Positions 34,144-41,744 of a DNA stretch of 64,000 nt are shown piece by piece (the first letter of the stretch is position 1; each line of letters opens with the position of its first letter). Below the pieces are notes generated by a model, which was not told where the DNA came from, made no database searches, and was given only the letters and a program-made list of their open reading frames with translations. Made by a program: the position numbers and the translations under genes. This stretch comes from Lujinxingia sediminis. GTDB lineage: Bacteria; Myxococcota_A; Bradymonadia; Bradymonadales; Bradymonadaceae. The stretch spans positions 1 through 64,000 of the forward strand of contig NZ_SADD01000019.1 of the NCBI RefSeq assembly GCF_004005565.1, in the 5' to 3' direction.

Positions 34144-35382
34144 ATGTACATTCGAAACGCCCCACCCGTTCTCCAAGCTAAACTTGACGACGATGCGATT
34201 CACATCGAAAGAACCCCCTATGCCCTTCAAACCACCCTTTTCCATCGTAATAAGCCGGGGTTCATGTTCATGCTTATCCTGGCGACGGTGGCGTTAATAG
34301 CATTCTTCGATGTTTTGGACACCTACGGCTGGAGCGCATTTTCGGACGAATCCAGCTTTATTTATGTTTCCATTATCCCGCTTACCCTACTCTTCCTGCC
34401 AATCATTGCCTCAGCCTACGCAAAAACAAAAACTGACCCTGTAGCGTGGACGTTCAAACGTTCACCGGAACCCGCCACATTTCAGCAGCGAAGCCTCTGG
34501 ACGTTATTCTCAAAAAAGCCACGTTCCCTACGTCAACCTGCGTCGGTCGATCTCGGGTCTACCGAACAAGGCGCCTCCTTCCGTACCTTGTTGAATATAA
34601 ATTTATTTGAAAACGACGTTCGGACACATGGCCTCGCGATCTACGACAGCCTTTTAGAAGCCCACGATGTATGCTTAACTTTTTCGGAACACATCTCCCA
34701 TATCAGCTATGAAAGTGGCCTCATTTCGCCACTAACCGCTAACGGCTCAACCAGCGAAACACCTGACAGCATGTCATCGCCTGAGTACCCGACGAGTTTT
34801 GACCTTCCTCCCTATCCAAAGGGGCCGGCGATAATCAGCGCCCTCTTCGGAAGCCTGTTTGTTGTGCCCCTCGTCGTATTGGCAATTGTTCTACTATATA
34901 AACTAACCACAAACTTAAACGCGTTCCTTTCTCCTCTTTTAGATCAATCCTTTCTTCTACCCTTCCTCATTATTGCCACGGTGGGTGGCACGCTTTTCGC
35001 CGCACTCTATCTCCTGACAATTTACACATTTAAAGACCTGTTTCGCGCTTACGGGGCTCGAACCCTGCTGATCGACGATGACGGCCTCATACTCATCGAG
35101 TCTGGCCCAACATCGGTCCGTCAACAGGCCCGAATTCCTTTTGAAGACCTTAACAAACTCTTCATTAACCGCGGTGCGCTGGGCTCGTGGTTAGGAATGC
35201 TCGAAGACAACCATCTTGTAGTCCGCTGGAACACAGCAAGTTTTGCCGTCTTCGGGGACGGCCTGAGTATCGAAGAGCTTGCCACACTCAAGTCCGCCAT
35301 CGAGCAGAAACGCGCGACCTGGTCCCACGCCGCTTCCCTCAATACTCCAGGCACACCCTCGCTCTCGCCGGCCCCGGCGTGA
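34144..35382 (+). CDS. Membrane protein of unknown function in the island
   Basis: The product of 412 residues has four hydrophobic segments: MFMLILATVALIAFFDVL, YVSIIPLTLLFLPIIASAYA, LFGSLFVVPLVVLAIVLLY and LIIATVGGTLFAALYLLTIY. The C-terminal domain (LLIDDDGLILIESGPTS...) has a PH-like pattern. I use the ATG at 34144, behind AAAGAG; an ATG at 34114 has no site. The last few codons (LSPAPA) lie in the region where the flanking direct repeat begins. Confidence 0.65.
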   Translation: MYIRNAPPVLQAKLDDDAIHIERTPYALQTTLFHRNKPGFMFMLILATVALIAFFDVLDTYGWSAFSDESSFIYVSIIPLTLLFLPIIASAYAKTKTDPVAWTFKRSPEPATFQQRSLWTLFSKKPRSLRQPASVDLGSTEQGASFRTLLNINLFENDVRTHGLAIYDSLLEAHDVCLTFSEHISHISYESGLISPLTANGSTSETPDSMSSPEYPTSFDLPPYPKGPAIISALFGSLFVVPLVVLAIVLLYKLTTNLNAFLSPLLDQSFLLPFLIIATVGGTLFAALYLLTIYTFKDLFRAYGARTLLIDDDGLILIESGPTSVRQQARIPFEDLNKLFINRGALGSWLGMLEDNHLVVRWNTASFAVFGDGLSIEELATLKSAIEQKRATWSHAASLNTPGTPSLSPAPA

Positions 35383-35437
35383 TCCTGCCGAAAAAGCCGG
35401 TGAATTTTCTCAATTAGGGGAGAGCGGTAGGGGGGGG
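35379..35437. repeat. Right copy of the direct repeat flanking the island
   Basis: This matches 32366-32424 in the same orientation and still encodes, in one frame, GVILPKKPVNFLN and a stop where the intact gene reads GVIPPEELVNFLN. It is therefore a gene-end remnant, not a random similarity. Confidence 0.8.
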
Positions 35438-35461
35438 AGACGAAACATCTCACAGAAAACA

Positions 35462-35790
35462 CGGAGCCTTCCGCCTCGGGAGATAAATTTTTCGCCCCAG
35501 GCCCGGAGCCTTCCGCCTCGGGAGATAAATTTTTCGCCCCAGGCCCGGAGCTTTCCGCCTCGGGAGATGAATTTTTCGCCCCAGGCCCGGAGCTTTCCGC
35601 ACTTATGCGCAGATTTTTCGCCAGAACATCGGAGCTTTCCGCACTTGTGCGCAGATTTTTCGCTCCATGCCCGGAGCCTTCCGTCTCAGGAGAGAAATTT
35701 TTACCTCGGGAGCCGGAAGCTTCCGCCCCGGGAGAGAAATTTTTACCTCAGGGGCCGGACGCCTCCGCCCTTCCCCTTCGATCACCCCCA
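35462..35790. repeat. 42-bp tandem array, eight units, GGAGCTTTCCGC type
   Basis: CGGAGC or CGGAAG begins units at 35462, 35504, 35546, 35588, 35630, 35672, 35714 and 35756, an exact 42-base period. Each unit has a CGGA-N4-TCCG short palindrome and an AT-rich AAATTTTTCGCC or AAATTTTTACC part. Since 42 is a multiple of 3, both strands stay open in some frames; no start or ribosome site supports a protein. It ends at the 3' end of the next minus-strand gene. Confidence 0.88.
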
Positions 35791-36138
35791 CTCATACGTC
35801 ACACAAAACTCCCAGATCCCCCTCCCCTGCGCGTCTCTCGTCGCCGAGCTCGAAAAGTACATCGAGACCTCCGGATGCTGCTCGGCGCCAAAGCGATACC
35901 CCGAGCGCGCCATAAACGCTTGCAGATCCGCGGTGGTGGCACCCTCCAGGCCCGTGGCGTCGAAGTAATAGTAGACCATATGAAAACCATCGACGTTGGC
36001 AGCCTCCACGACTGCCACCCGACCATCAGCCAACTCGATGGTTTTAGGAGGGTTGTCGGTGGCCAGCTCACGGGTGCCGCCGGTGGGGTCGTCGGCGTCG
36101 GTGGGGCGGTTGCTGCGGTCGGGGATGAAGAAGCTCAT
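35782..36138 (-). CDS. Hypothetical protein, 118 residues
   Basis: A soluble protein with FHMVYYYFDATGLEGATTAD and IWEFCVTYEW. AGGAG lies just upstream of the ATG at 36138. No family is recognised. Its last codons lie within the end of the 42-bp array. Confidence 0.6.
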   Translation of the reverse strand: MSFFIPDRSNRPTDADDPTGGTRELATDNPPKTIELADGRVAVVEAANVDGFHMVYYYFDATGLEGATTADLQAFMARSGYRFGAEQHPEVSMYFSSSATRDAQGRGIWEFCVTYEWG

Positions 36139-36328
36139 CGAAACTCCTGAGGTGTTGGGGTGGGGTGTTGGGCCCTTTCACCTCCTGATAGCGGGGCGCA
36201 CCCAGATCTGCGAAACATCAGGTGGTCGTATAACGATCATTTGACGGTTCGCCGCCCACCGGTCGGCCTGCTATATCGAGAGAACACTTCGCGCCACTCT
36301 GGCTTTGCCCCGACGCTCCGGAGGTCCC

Positions 36329-36850
36329 ATGACTCCCCCACTCTCCCTCGATCCCCAATCCCTCGACCTGCTCTCCCCCGAGACCGCGCGTTGGTTCCAC
36401 CAGAGCGAACTTTCTGCCGATCCCCTCACCGCCCGCCTCGTTGAAGCCGCCCTCGACCTCCGCGACGCACCGGGCCTGGAGCTCGACGACGACATCACCT
36501 TCGCGGTGCTCGCCGCCTACTTCTGCCGCGCGCTGGAGGTGGCCACGGTCGATGGTGAGCGACTGATCAATTTTGAAAAGATCCCCGGCGGTCTGGGCGA
36601 GATCACGCTGGCGATCCTGAAGGGGTATGCAACGCGCGCAGCGTTTCGGCGTTATTGCGTCGACGGCGAGGAGCAGATTGGCGCGGCGATCCTCAACATC
36701 GTGGCGCGGCAGGTGGCGGGCAAAAAGGCGCTTCGCTGGTGCTTTGACGCGTTGATTCAGGCCTATGGCGACGGTTCGTATACGCCCTCCGAGGTGCATC
36801 GGATCCACGACGCGCTGCCTGCAGAGGTGCGAATTCCTGTCGGGTTCTAG
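36329..36850 (+). CDS. Hypothetical protein, 173 residues
   Basis: The product is soluble and mostly helical. Segments such as DDDITFAVLAAYFCRALEVA and LRWCFDALIQAYGDGSYTPS are conserved-looking, but no family is recognised. GGAGG lies four bases before the ATG. An upstream in-frame ATG at 36305 is less likely. Confidence 0.6.
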   Translation: MTPPLSLDPQSLDLLSPETARWFHQSELSADPLTARLVEAALDLRDAPGLELDDDITFAVLAAYFCRALEVATVDGERLINFEKIPGGLGEITLAILKGYATRAAFRRYCVDGEEQIGAAILNIVARQVAGKKALRWCFDALIQAYGDGSYTPSEVHRIHDALPAEVRIPVGF

Positions 36851-37013
36851 GCGTGCCCCTCCTCCTTCACCATTCGCTACGTCTCGCCACTTCCTATCAT
36901 CCCCCCTTCGCGGTAGTCTGACCTCATTGACTACCCAGACCGGGGCAGACCACCCGCGCGCCACGCCATCAGCGAACGCCCGGGCGCCCCACCCACTCGC
37001 CAGGAGGGAGGCG

Positions 37014-37178
37014 ATGAAACAGGTTCTGATCACACTCGCCATCGTCGCGCTCATTGCGGTGATCGCCATCGTGCTCGCGTTGGATGGCCAACCCAAGACT
37101 TCCGACACCACAGAAGTCGGCTCCGCCGAAGCCAGCTCCGCAGAGGCCAGCGAGGTGGAGGCGCCGGCGGGGAATTGA
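37014..37178 (+). CDS. Small membrane or signal-anchored protein
   Basis: The product has 54 residues: one hydrophobic helix (LITLAIVALIAVIAIVLAL), then an acidic, Ser/Glu/Ala-rich tail. GGAGGGAG directly precedes the ATG. A terminator-like hairpin lies 35 bases behind the stop. No family is known; small anchored peptides of this type are common. Confidence 0.6.
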   Translation: MKQVLITLAIVALIAVIAIVLALDGQPKTSDTTEVGSAEASSAEASEVEAPAGN

Positions 37179-37213
37179 CGCCTGAAAGGCACACCAGCTC
37201 GCCACACAAAAAA

Positions 37214-37250
37214 GCCGGCGCGGCCCTCAAGGCCACACCGGCGTCTTTTT
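37214..37250 (+). terminator. Intrinsic terminator
   Basis: GCCGGCGCGGCC-CTCAA-GGCCACACCGGC pairs with a small internal mismatch loop and is followed by GTCTTTTT. It ends the 54-residue gene and separates it from the minus-strand locus that follows. Confidence 0.7.
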
Positions 37251-37274
37251 GCTCTCAACCAGAAGGCGCGTCGC

Positions 37275-37478
37275 TCAATCTTCCGGATTGGGCGCGGTGC
37301 CCCCGTAACGCTCCACAAGCTCGCCGTCCTCGTTGAGAATTCCGGCGTCGATCAGCGTCTGGCGCTGCTCCTCAGGGGTCATGGCGTCAAGCTCTTCCAT
37401 TGCCCGCTCATGCCGCTTGTACTCTTCCGTCTGGCGGTAGTCGTAGTTGGCGAAGATGTCGTAGGGGTCTTTGCTCAT
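37275..37478 (-). CDS. Small protein, second copy of a tandem pair (possible antitoxin)
   Basis: The product has 67 residues: PYDIFANYDYRQTEEYKRHE, then MTPEEQRQTLIDAGILNEDG and a conserved end ELVERYGGTAPNPED. It is a near-copy of the gene at 37521, with a start-to-start distance of 246 bases, so the unit was duplicated in tandem. It is acidic at its C-terminal half, as antitoxins and immunity proteins often are. AGGAC precedes the ATG. It is the last gene of a three-gene minus-strand set headed by an ADP-ribosyltransferase-like protein. Function is inferred only. Confidence 0.65.
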   Translation of the reverse strand: MSKDPYDIFANYDYRQTEEYKRHERAMEELDAMTPEEQRQTLIDAGILNEDGELVERYGGTAPNPED

Positions 37479-37520
37479 CGTCTTGTCCTGCTCAAAGACG
37501 CATCAGGTGCTCCGAACGCT

Positions 37521-37724
37521 TCAATCCTCCGGATTGGGCGCGGTACCCCCGTAGCGCTCCACGAGCTCGCCATCTTCGCTGAGAATCCCGGCGTCGATCA
37601 TCGTCTGGCGCCTCTCTTCCCGGGTCATCGCACGAACACGCGCCATTGCCCGCTCGTGCAGCTTATACTCGTCAGTCTTGCGGTAGTCGTAATTGGCGAA
37701 AATGTCGTAGGGGCTTTCACTCAT
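37521..37724 (-). CDS. Small protein, first copy of a tandem pair (possible antitoxin)
   Basis: The product has 67 residues and shares its first 15 residues, its central IDAGIL.EDGELVERYGG and its end with the gene at 37275. About 15 residues differ, mostly in the middle (RAMARVRAMTREERRQTM). AGGAG lies five bases before the ATG. It starts 13 bases behind the stop of the ADP-ribosyltransferase-like gene, which suggests one operon and a paired function. Confidence 0.68.
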   Translation of the reverse strand: MSESPYDIFANYDYRKTDEYKLHERAMARVRAMTREERRQTMIDAGILSEDGELVERYGGTAPNPED

Positions 37725-37737
37725 CGTCTTCTCCTAC

Positions 37738-38343
37738 TCAAAAATGCGTGGTCGGCAAGAAGTATCCGATGACGCATTGGGTATCTCGCACGCAGATCTG
37801 GATGTGCGACTTTTCTCGTATCGTTGAACCGTTAAAGGCCGCAGCACCTTCCTGAAACACGCCGCGCAGCGTCTGATAAGCGTAAGGAACTCCAGCCTGC
37901 CTGTCCAACCGACGCATGTACCAGTTGATGAGCGCGCAATCGAGCTCTCGCAAGAGGAGGTCATGGTCGTCGCTTGACGCTGCTCGATTCATCGGCACTG
38001 GCTGGCCTTCATCTGTCAGAATGTCTTTAAAGTCACCATAGGCCACCCCCAGCTGCCGCGTGTGCTCCACATCCGTGAGGTCGAAACACCGTCCCAGATG
38101 AATGTAAGCACCCAGGACCGCGGGTTCCTCGACCTTGCCACGGCGCTTCTGTTCGTGGGCAAACTCCAGCGCGCGCCGGGGTGCGTGCTCCCAGAAGTAG
38201 ACGCCCTTGCCGAGCCAGTCGTAGGTATTTTCGCTGGGGCGTAGATGTTGATGATTCTGCAAGACCTCGGCCGCCACAGCCTTATCGCAGCCGTGGTACC
38301 CGATGATCGTGCGTTGATAATCAAGTCGTTGAAATGAAGTCAT
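37738..38343 (-). CDS. ADP-ribosyltransferase-like protein, possible toxin
   Basis: The product has 201 residues. IIGYHGCDKAVAAEVL (residue 13 on) and YDWLGKGVYFWEHAPRRALE (about 41) fit the H and Y of the H-Y-[E] triad of PARP-like ADP-ribosyltransferases, with the GxGVYF pattern. A later part, GVFQEGAAAFNGSTI, could hold the third residue. No DNA-binding or export signal is seen. The two downstream genes on the same strand are copies of one small protein, an arrangement expected of a toxin with its antitoxin. This assignment rests on motif pattern; alternatives include an enzyme of nucleotide metabolism. Confidence 0.65.
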   Translation of the reverse strand: MTSFQRLDYQRTIIGYHGCDKAVAAEVLQNHQHLRPSENTYDWLGKGVYFWEHAPRRALEFAHEQKRRGKVEEPAVLGAYIHLGRCFDLTDVEHTRQLGVAYGDFKDILTDEGQPVPMNRAASSDDHDLLLRELDCALINWYMRRLDRQAGVPYAYQTLRGVFQEGAAAFNGSTIREKSHIQICVRDTQCVIGYFLPTTHF

Positions 38344-38467
38344 CGCTCCTTCCTGAAAGCAGTTGCGTTCGGCGAGCCTACCTCTCTCTCATCGCTCGCC
38401 GCAGCCGAAGTCGCAACAGGAAACCAAATAAAATCAAAAACTTATCAGTCGCTCCGTTCATCGAGGT

Positions 38468-38660
38468 TCGCGGGGGCGCCCACGAGAGGCGCCCCTACGG
38501 GAGAGGTGGATTCGGTCATTCCCCTACCATGTCGTAGGGGCGGGTCTTGTGCCCGCCCCCTTCTCGATGTGTCGGTGTGTTGGGCCTTACACAAAGGCTT
38601 TTACGGGATCGGTGCTCGGGGGGCGAATGGGCGCCCACAAGGGGCGCCTCTACGAGATGG
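38468..38660. repeat. Three dispersed-type hairpins of GGGGCGCCCxxxGGCGCCCC family
   Basis: GGGCGCCCACGAGAGGCGCCCC (near 38474), CGTAGGGGCGGGTCTTGTGCCCGCCCC (38531-38560) and GGGCGCCCACAAGGGGCGCC (near 38630) form three similar hairpins within about 190 bases. They carry TACG next to the stem, a pattern that recurs in many bacterial genomes as an interspersed repeat. The whole 38344-38868 gap shows no gene. Confidence 0.75.
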
Positions 38661-38868
38661 GAGCGGTATGTTGATGGGACGCAAGGGCTGACCATCGGGT
38701 GGAATAGTTCTCGGACCCAACCGTTGATCTTCACCACCCACGCCTGTACAGATGTACCGGCATTCTGGCGCTTACCATTCATGTGAACACGCGCCGGATC
38801 ACAGGTGGTGATGCGCCGGCGCAGAGTCGCCGTGGCGAAGCGGTGGTAAACCGGAATGACGTAGAGGT

Positions 38869-40920
38869 GTGGCCGTGCGTGAGTCCAAAACGTTTGAGCT
38901 TGTGACCGAGTACTCGCCAGAGGGCGACCAGCCCACGGCGATCAAGCAGATGGTCGAGGGATTGCAGCGTGGGGAGCGCTACCAGACGCTGCTCGGCGCC
39001 ACCGGCACGGGTAAGACCTTTGCGATCGCCAACACGGTGGCGCAGGTCAACAAACCCACCCTGGTCATGGCGCCCAATAAGACGCTGGCCGCCCAGCTCT
39101 ACGCGGAGTTCAAGGAGCTCTTTCCTCATAACGCCGTGGAGTATTTCGTAAGTTATTACGACTACTACCAGCCCGAGGCGTACATCCCCTCGACCGACAC
39201 CTTCATCGAGAAGGACTCGGCGATCAACGACGCCATCGACCGCATGCGCCACTCCGCCACGCGCAGCCTCTTTGAGCGCAACGACGTGCTCATCGTGGCC
39301 TCGGTCAGCTGCATCTACGGCCTGGGGAGTGGCGAGGCCTATATGGGGATGTTGCTCTTTTTGGAGGAGGGCGATGAGGTGCGCCGCGACAGCGTGCTGG
39401 AGAAGTTGGTGGAGATGCAGTTCAAGCGTCGCGACATGGACTTCCACCGCGGTACCTTTCGGGTGCGGGGCGACGTGGTCGAGATCTTCCCGGCGCACGA
39501 GGAGGATAAGGCGATTCGCATCGAGTTTTTCGGCGATGAGGTGGAGGCGATCTACGAGATCGATCCTTTGCGCGGAAAGCGCCTGCGCCAGCTTGAGAAG
39601 ATCGCCGTCTACCCCAACACCCACTACGCCGTGCTCCCCGAGAAGAAGAAGCTGGCGATGGAGTCCATCAAGGCCGAGCTGCGCGAGCGCCTCGAGGAGC
39701 TTGTGGCGCGCGGGATGCTGCTGGAGGCCCAGCGCCTGGAGCAGCGCACGCAGTTCGACCTGGAGATGATCGCGACGATGGGCTTCTGCAACGGGATTGA
39801 GAACTACTCGCGCCACTTCTCCGGCCGCGACCCGGGCGCCGCCCCGCCCTGTTTGTTCGACTACTTTCCCGACGATTACCTGCTGGTCATCGACGAGTCG
39901 CACGTCACTGTGCCGCAGATCGGCGGCATGTACCGCGGCGACCGCTCCCGCAAGACCACGCTGGTGGAGCACGGCTTTCGCCTGCCCAGCGCGATGGACA
40001 ACCGCCCGATGAAGTTCGAGGAGTGGGAGAATCACATCAACCAGGTGATCTTCGTCTCGGCCACCCCGGGCGACTACGAGCTTGAGAAATGCGAGGGCGT
40101 GGTCGTCGAGCAGATCATCCGCCCCACCGGCCTTATCGACCCTGAGATCGAGATCCGCCCGGCCCTCGAGCAGGTCGACGACGTCTATGGCGAGATTCGC
40201 CAGCGCGTCGACGCCGGGGAGCGCGTCCTGGTGACCACGCTCACCAAACGCATGAGCGAAGATCTCACCGAATACCTCGAAGAGCTCGGCGTGAAGGTGC
40301 GCTACCTGCACAGCGACATCGACACCATTGAGCGCATGAACCTGATTCGCGACCTGCGAAAAGGCGTCTTCGACGTGCTCATCGGCATCAACCTTCTGCG
40401 CGAGGGGCTGGACATCCCCGAGGTCTCATTGGTGGCAATCCTCGACGCCGATAAAGAAGGCTTTTTGCGCTCGACGCGCAGCCTGATTCAGACCATCGGG
40501 CGAGCGGCGCGTAACTCCAAAGGCAAGGTCATCCTCTATGCCGACACCCTCACCCGCTCGATCAAAGAGGCGGTCGAGGAGACCAACCGTCGTCGCGAGA
40601 TTCAGCAGGCGTACAACGAAACACACGGCATCACCCCGCGCACGATCACCAAAAAGATCTCGGATCTGGAGCAGCATGTGCCGCCGGATCCCGACGCAGC
40701 TCCCGACGCCAGCCCCTACGAGAAGGCCGCTGCCCTGCTCGACGACACCTCCGGCGTGCTGAGCCCCGACGCCGAAGAGACGCCGCAACTTCTGGAAAAG
40801 CGCATCGAGAAGTTGCGCGAGGCGATGAAGGTCGCCGCCCGCGAGCTGCGTTTCGAGGATGCTGCCAAGTTGCGCGATGAGTTGCGTGCGGTGCAGGCGA
40901 GGTTTTTGGGGGTGGGTTAA
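38869..40920 (+). CDS. uvrB: UvrABC system protein B
   Basis: The 683-residue product is the DNA-damage-verifying helicase of nucleotide excision repair. It has Walker A GATGTGKT near residue 43, the beta-hairpin region [26 protein letters not shown]-like motif [15 protein letters not shown], helicase motifs [13 protein letters not shown] and IGRAARN, and the C-terminal UVR motif [20 protein letters not shown] that binds UvrC. Length fits the family. The start is a GTG near 38869. A repeat array directly follows the stop. Confidence 0.97.
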   Translation: MAVRESKTFELVTEYSPEGDQPTAIKQMVEGLQRGERYQTLLGATGTGKTFAIANTVAQVNKPTLVMAPNKTLAAQLYAEFKELFPHNAVEYFVSYYDYYQPEAYIPSTDTFIEKDSAINDAIDRMRHSATRSLFERNDVLIVASVSCIYGLGSGEAYMGMLLFLEEGDEVRRDSVLEKLVEMQFKRRDMDFHRGTFRVRGDVVEIFPAHEEDKAIRIEFFGDEVEAIYEIDPLRGKRLRQLEKIAVYPNTHYAVLPEKKKLAMESIKAELRERLEELVARGMLLEAQRLEQRTQFDLEMIATMGFCNGIENYSRHFSGRDPGAAPPCLFDYFPDDYLLVIDESHVTVPQIGGMYRGDRSRKTTLVEHGFRLPSAMDNRPMKFEEWENHINQVIFVSATPGDYELEKCEGVVVEQIIRPTGLIDPEIEIRPALEQVDDVYGEIRQRVDAGERVLVTTLTKRMSEDLTEYLEELGVKVRYLHSDIDTIERMNLIRDLRKGVFDVLIGINLLREGLDIPEVSLVAILDADKEGFLRSTRSLIQTIGRAARNSKGKVILYADTLTRSIKEAVEETNRRREIQQAYNETHGITPRTITKKISDLEQHVPPDPDAAPDASPYEKAAALLDDTSGVLSPDAEETPQLLEKRIEKLREAMKVAARELRFEDAAKLRDELRAVQARFLGVG

Positions 40921-40926
40921 TCAGGT

Positions 40927-41124
40927 CGATCGGGTGCCAGGCATTCGATCACATTGCCCATGATCGGGTGCCAGGCGTTCGATCGTTTTCCAGCCATGAT
41001 CGGGTGCCAGGCATTCGATCTTCTTGACCATAATCGGGTGCCAGGCATTCGATCTTCTTGACCACGATCGGGTGCCAGGCATTCGATCTTCTTGACCATG
41101 ATCGGGTGCCTGGCACCCGATCAT
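40927..41124. repeat. 34-bp array with palindromic cap, CCTGGCACC family (reverse orientation)
   Basis: GGGTGCCAGG recurs at 40932, 40966, 41002, 41036 and 41070 (34- or 36-base spacing), each followed by CATTCGATC or CGTTCGATC. The right end, at 41098-41124, is the perfect palindrome ATGATCGGGTGCC-T-GGCACCCGATCAT with 13-base arms. Seen on the minus strand, the cap is at the start of the array, the same position as in the arrays at 24344 and 29735. Confidence 0.9.
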
Positions 41125-41169
41125 AGCGAACCCATCAAGCCACTGATTTCATTGAAGTATCCAACGCAA

Positions 41170-41709
41170 TCACAACAACACCTTCAGCGCCGGCGCCTCT
41201 TCGAACACCCGCACCCAGCCCGCATCATCGCAGCCTTCGAGAAGGTTTTGGGCGCTGACGCCAAGCACCGGGTGCGTGAGATCGGAGGCGATATCGCAGA
41301 GGGGCACGAGCACAAAAGCGCGCTCCGCAATCGCCGGATGCGGAAGCGTTAGCCGGGCATGATCGAGGATCTGGTCCTCATAAAACAAAAGATCCAGATC
41401 AATGGCCCGCGGTCCTTTGGGCTGCAGCCGCACTCGCCCCATCGCGCGCTCAATGGCGAGCAGGCCGTCGAGAAGATCGAGCGGAGCGAGCTCGGTGAAG
41501 AGCTCGGCGCAGGCGTTTAAAAAGAGCGGTTGGTCCTCGACAATGCGCGGCTGCGTCTCATAAAACGCGCTGAGCGCGCCCAGGCGGCTGCACGGCAGGT
41601 GGTCGAGGGCGTCGAGCGCGCGCTTGAGCGCCAGGGCCCGATCGCCCAGGTTGGTGCCCAGCGCGATGATCGCCCGGGAAGGCTTTCTGGCTGTAGTGAG
41701 TTTGCTCAA
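41170..41709 (-). CDS. folK: 6-hydroxymethyl-7,8-dihydropterin pyrophosphokinase FolK
   Basis: The 179-residue enzyme transfers pyrophosphate from ATP to the pterin in folate synthesis. It has ALGTNLGDR near residue 17, FYETQPRIVEDQPLFLNACA, GPRAIDLDLLFYEDQ near residue 98 (metal-binding DxD), and LPHPAIAERAFVLVPL. Length fits the family. The start lies only 35 bases from the divergent lipoprotein gene, so the two promoters overlap or lie inside the coding ends. Confidence 0.93.
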   Translation of the reverse strand: MSKLTTARKPSRAIIALGTNLGDRALALKRALDALDHLPCSRLGALSAFYETQPRIVEDQPLFLNACAELFTELAPLDLLDGLLAIERAMGRVRLQPKGPRAIDLDLLFYEDQILDHARLTLPHPAIAERAFVLVPLCDIASDLTHPVLGVSAQNLLEGCDDAGWVRVFEEAPALKVLL

Positions 41710-41744
41710 CGTCTCGCTGCTCCCGGGCTCAAAACGAGGACGCC

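Larger units (their letters stand above)
32425..35380. mobile_element. Foreign-looking gene island, about 3 kb
   Basis: Base composition is visibly richer in A and T than on either side, strongest at 32470-33480. It holds four genes with no relation to the neighbours, and its ends are a diverged direct repeat made of the fusion gene's 3' end. No integrase or transposase is present, so I do not know how it was inserted. It could be a small integrated element or a remnant of one. Confidence 0.5.

Noticed and set aside
35279-35968. 229-residue plus-strand frame with 14-residue repeats
   Set aside because: It begins inside the upstream gene in another frame and spans the 42-bp array. The opposite strand is equally open.
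22041-41124. CRISPR arrays
   Set aside because: The units join without unique spacers of constant length, linkers are shared between units, and no cas genes are present.
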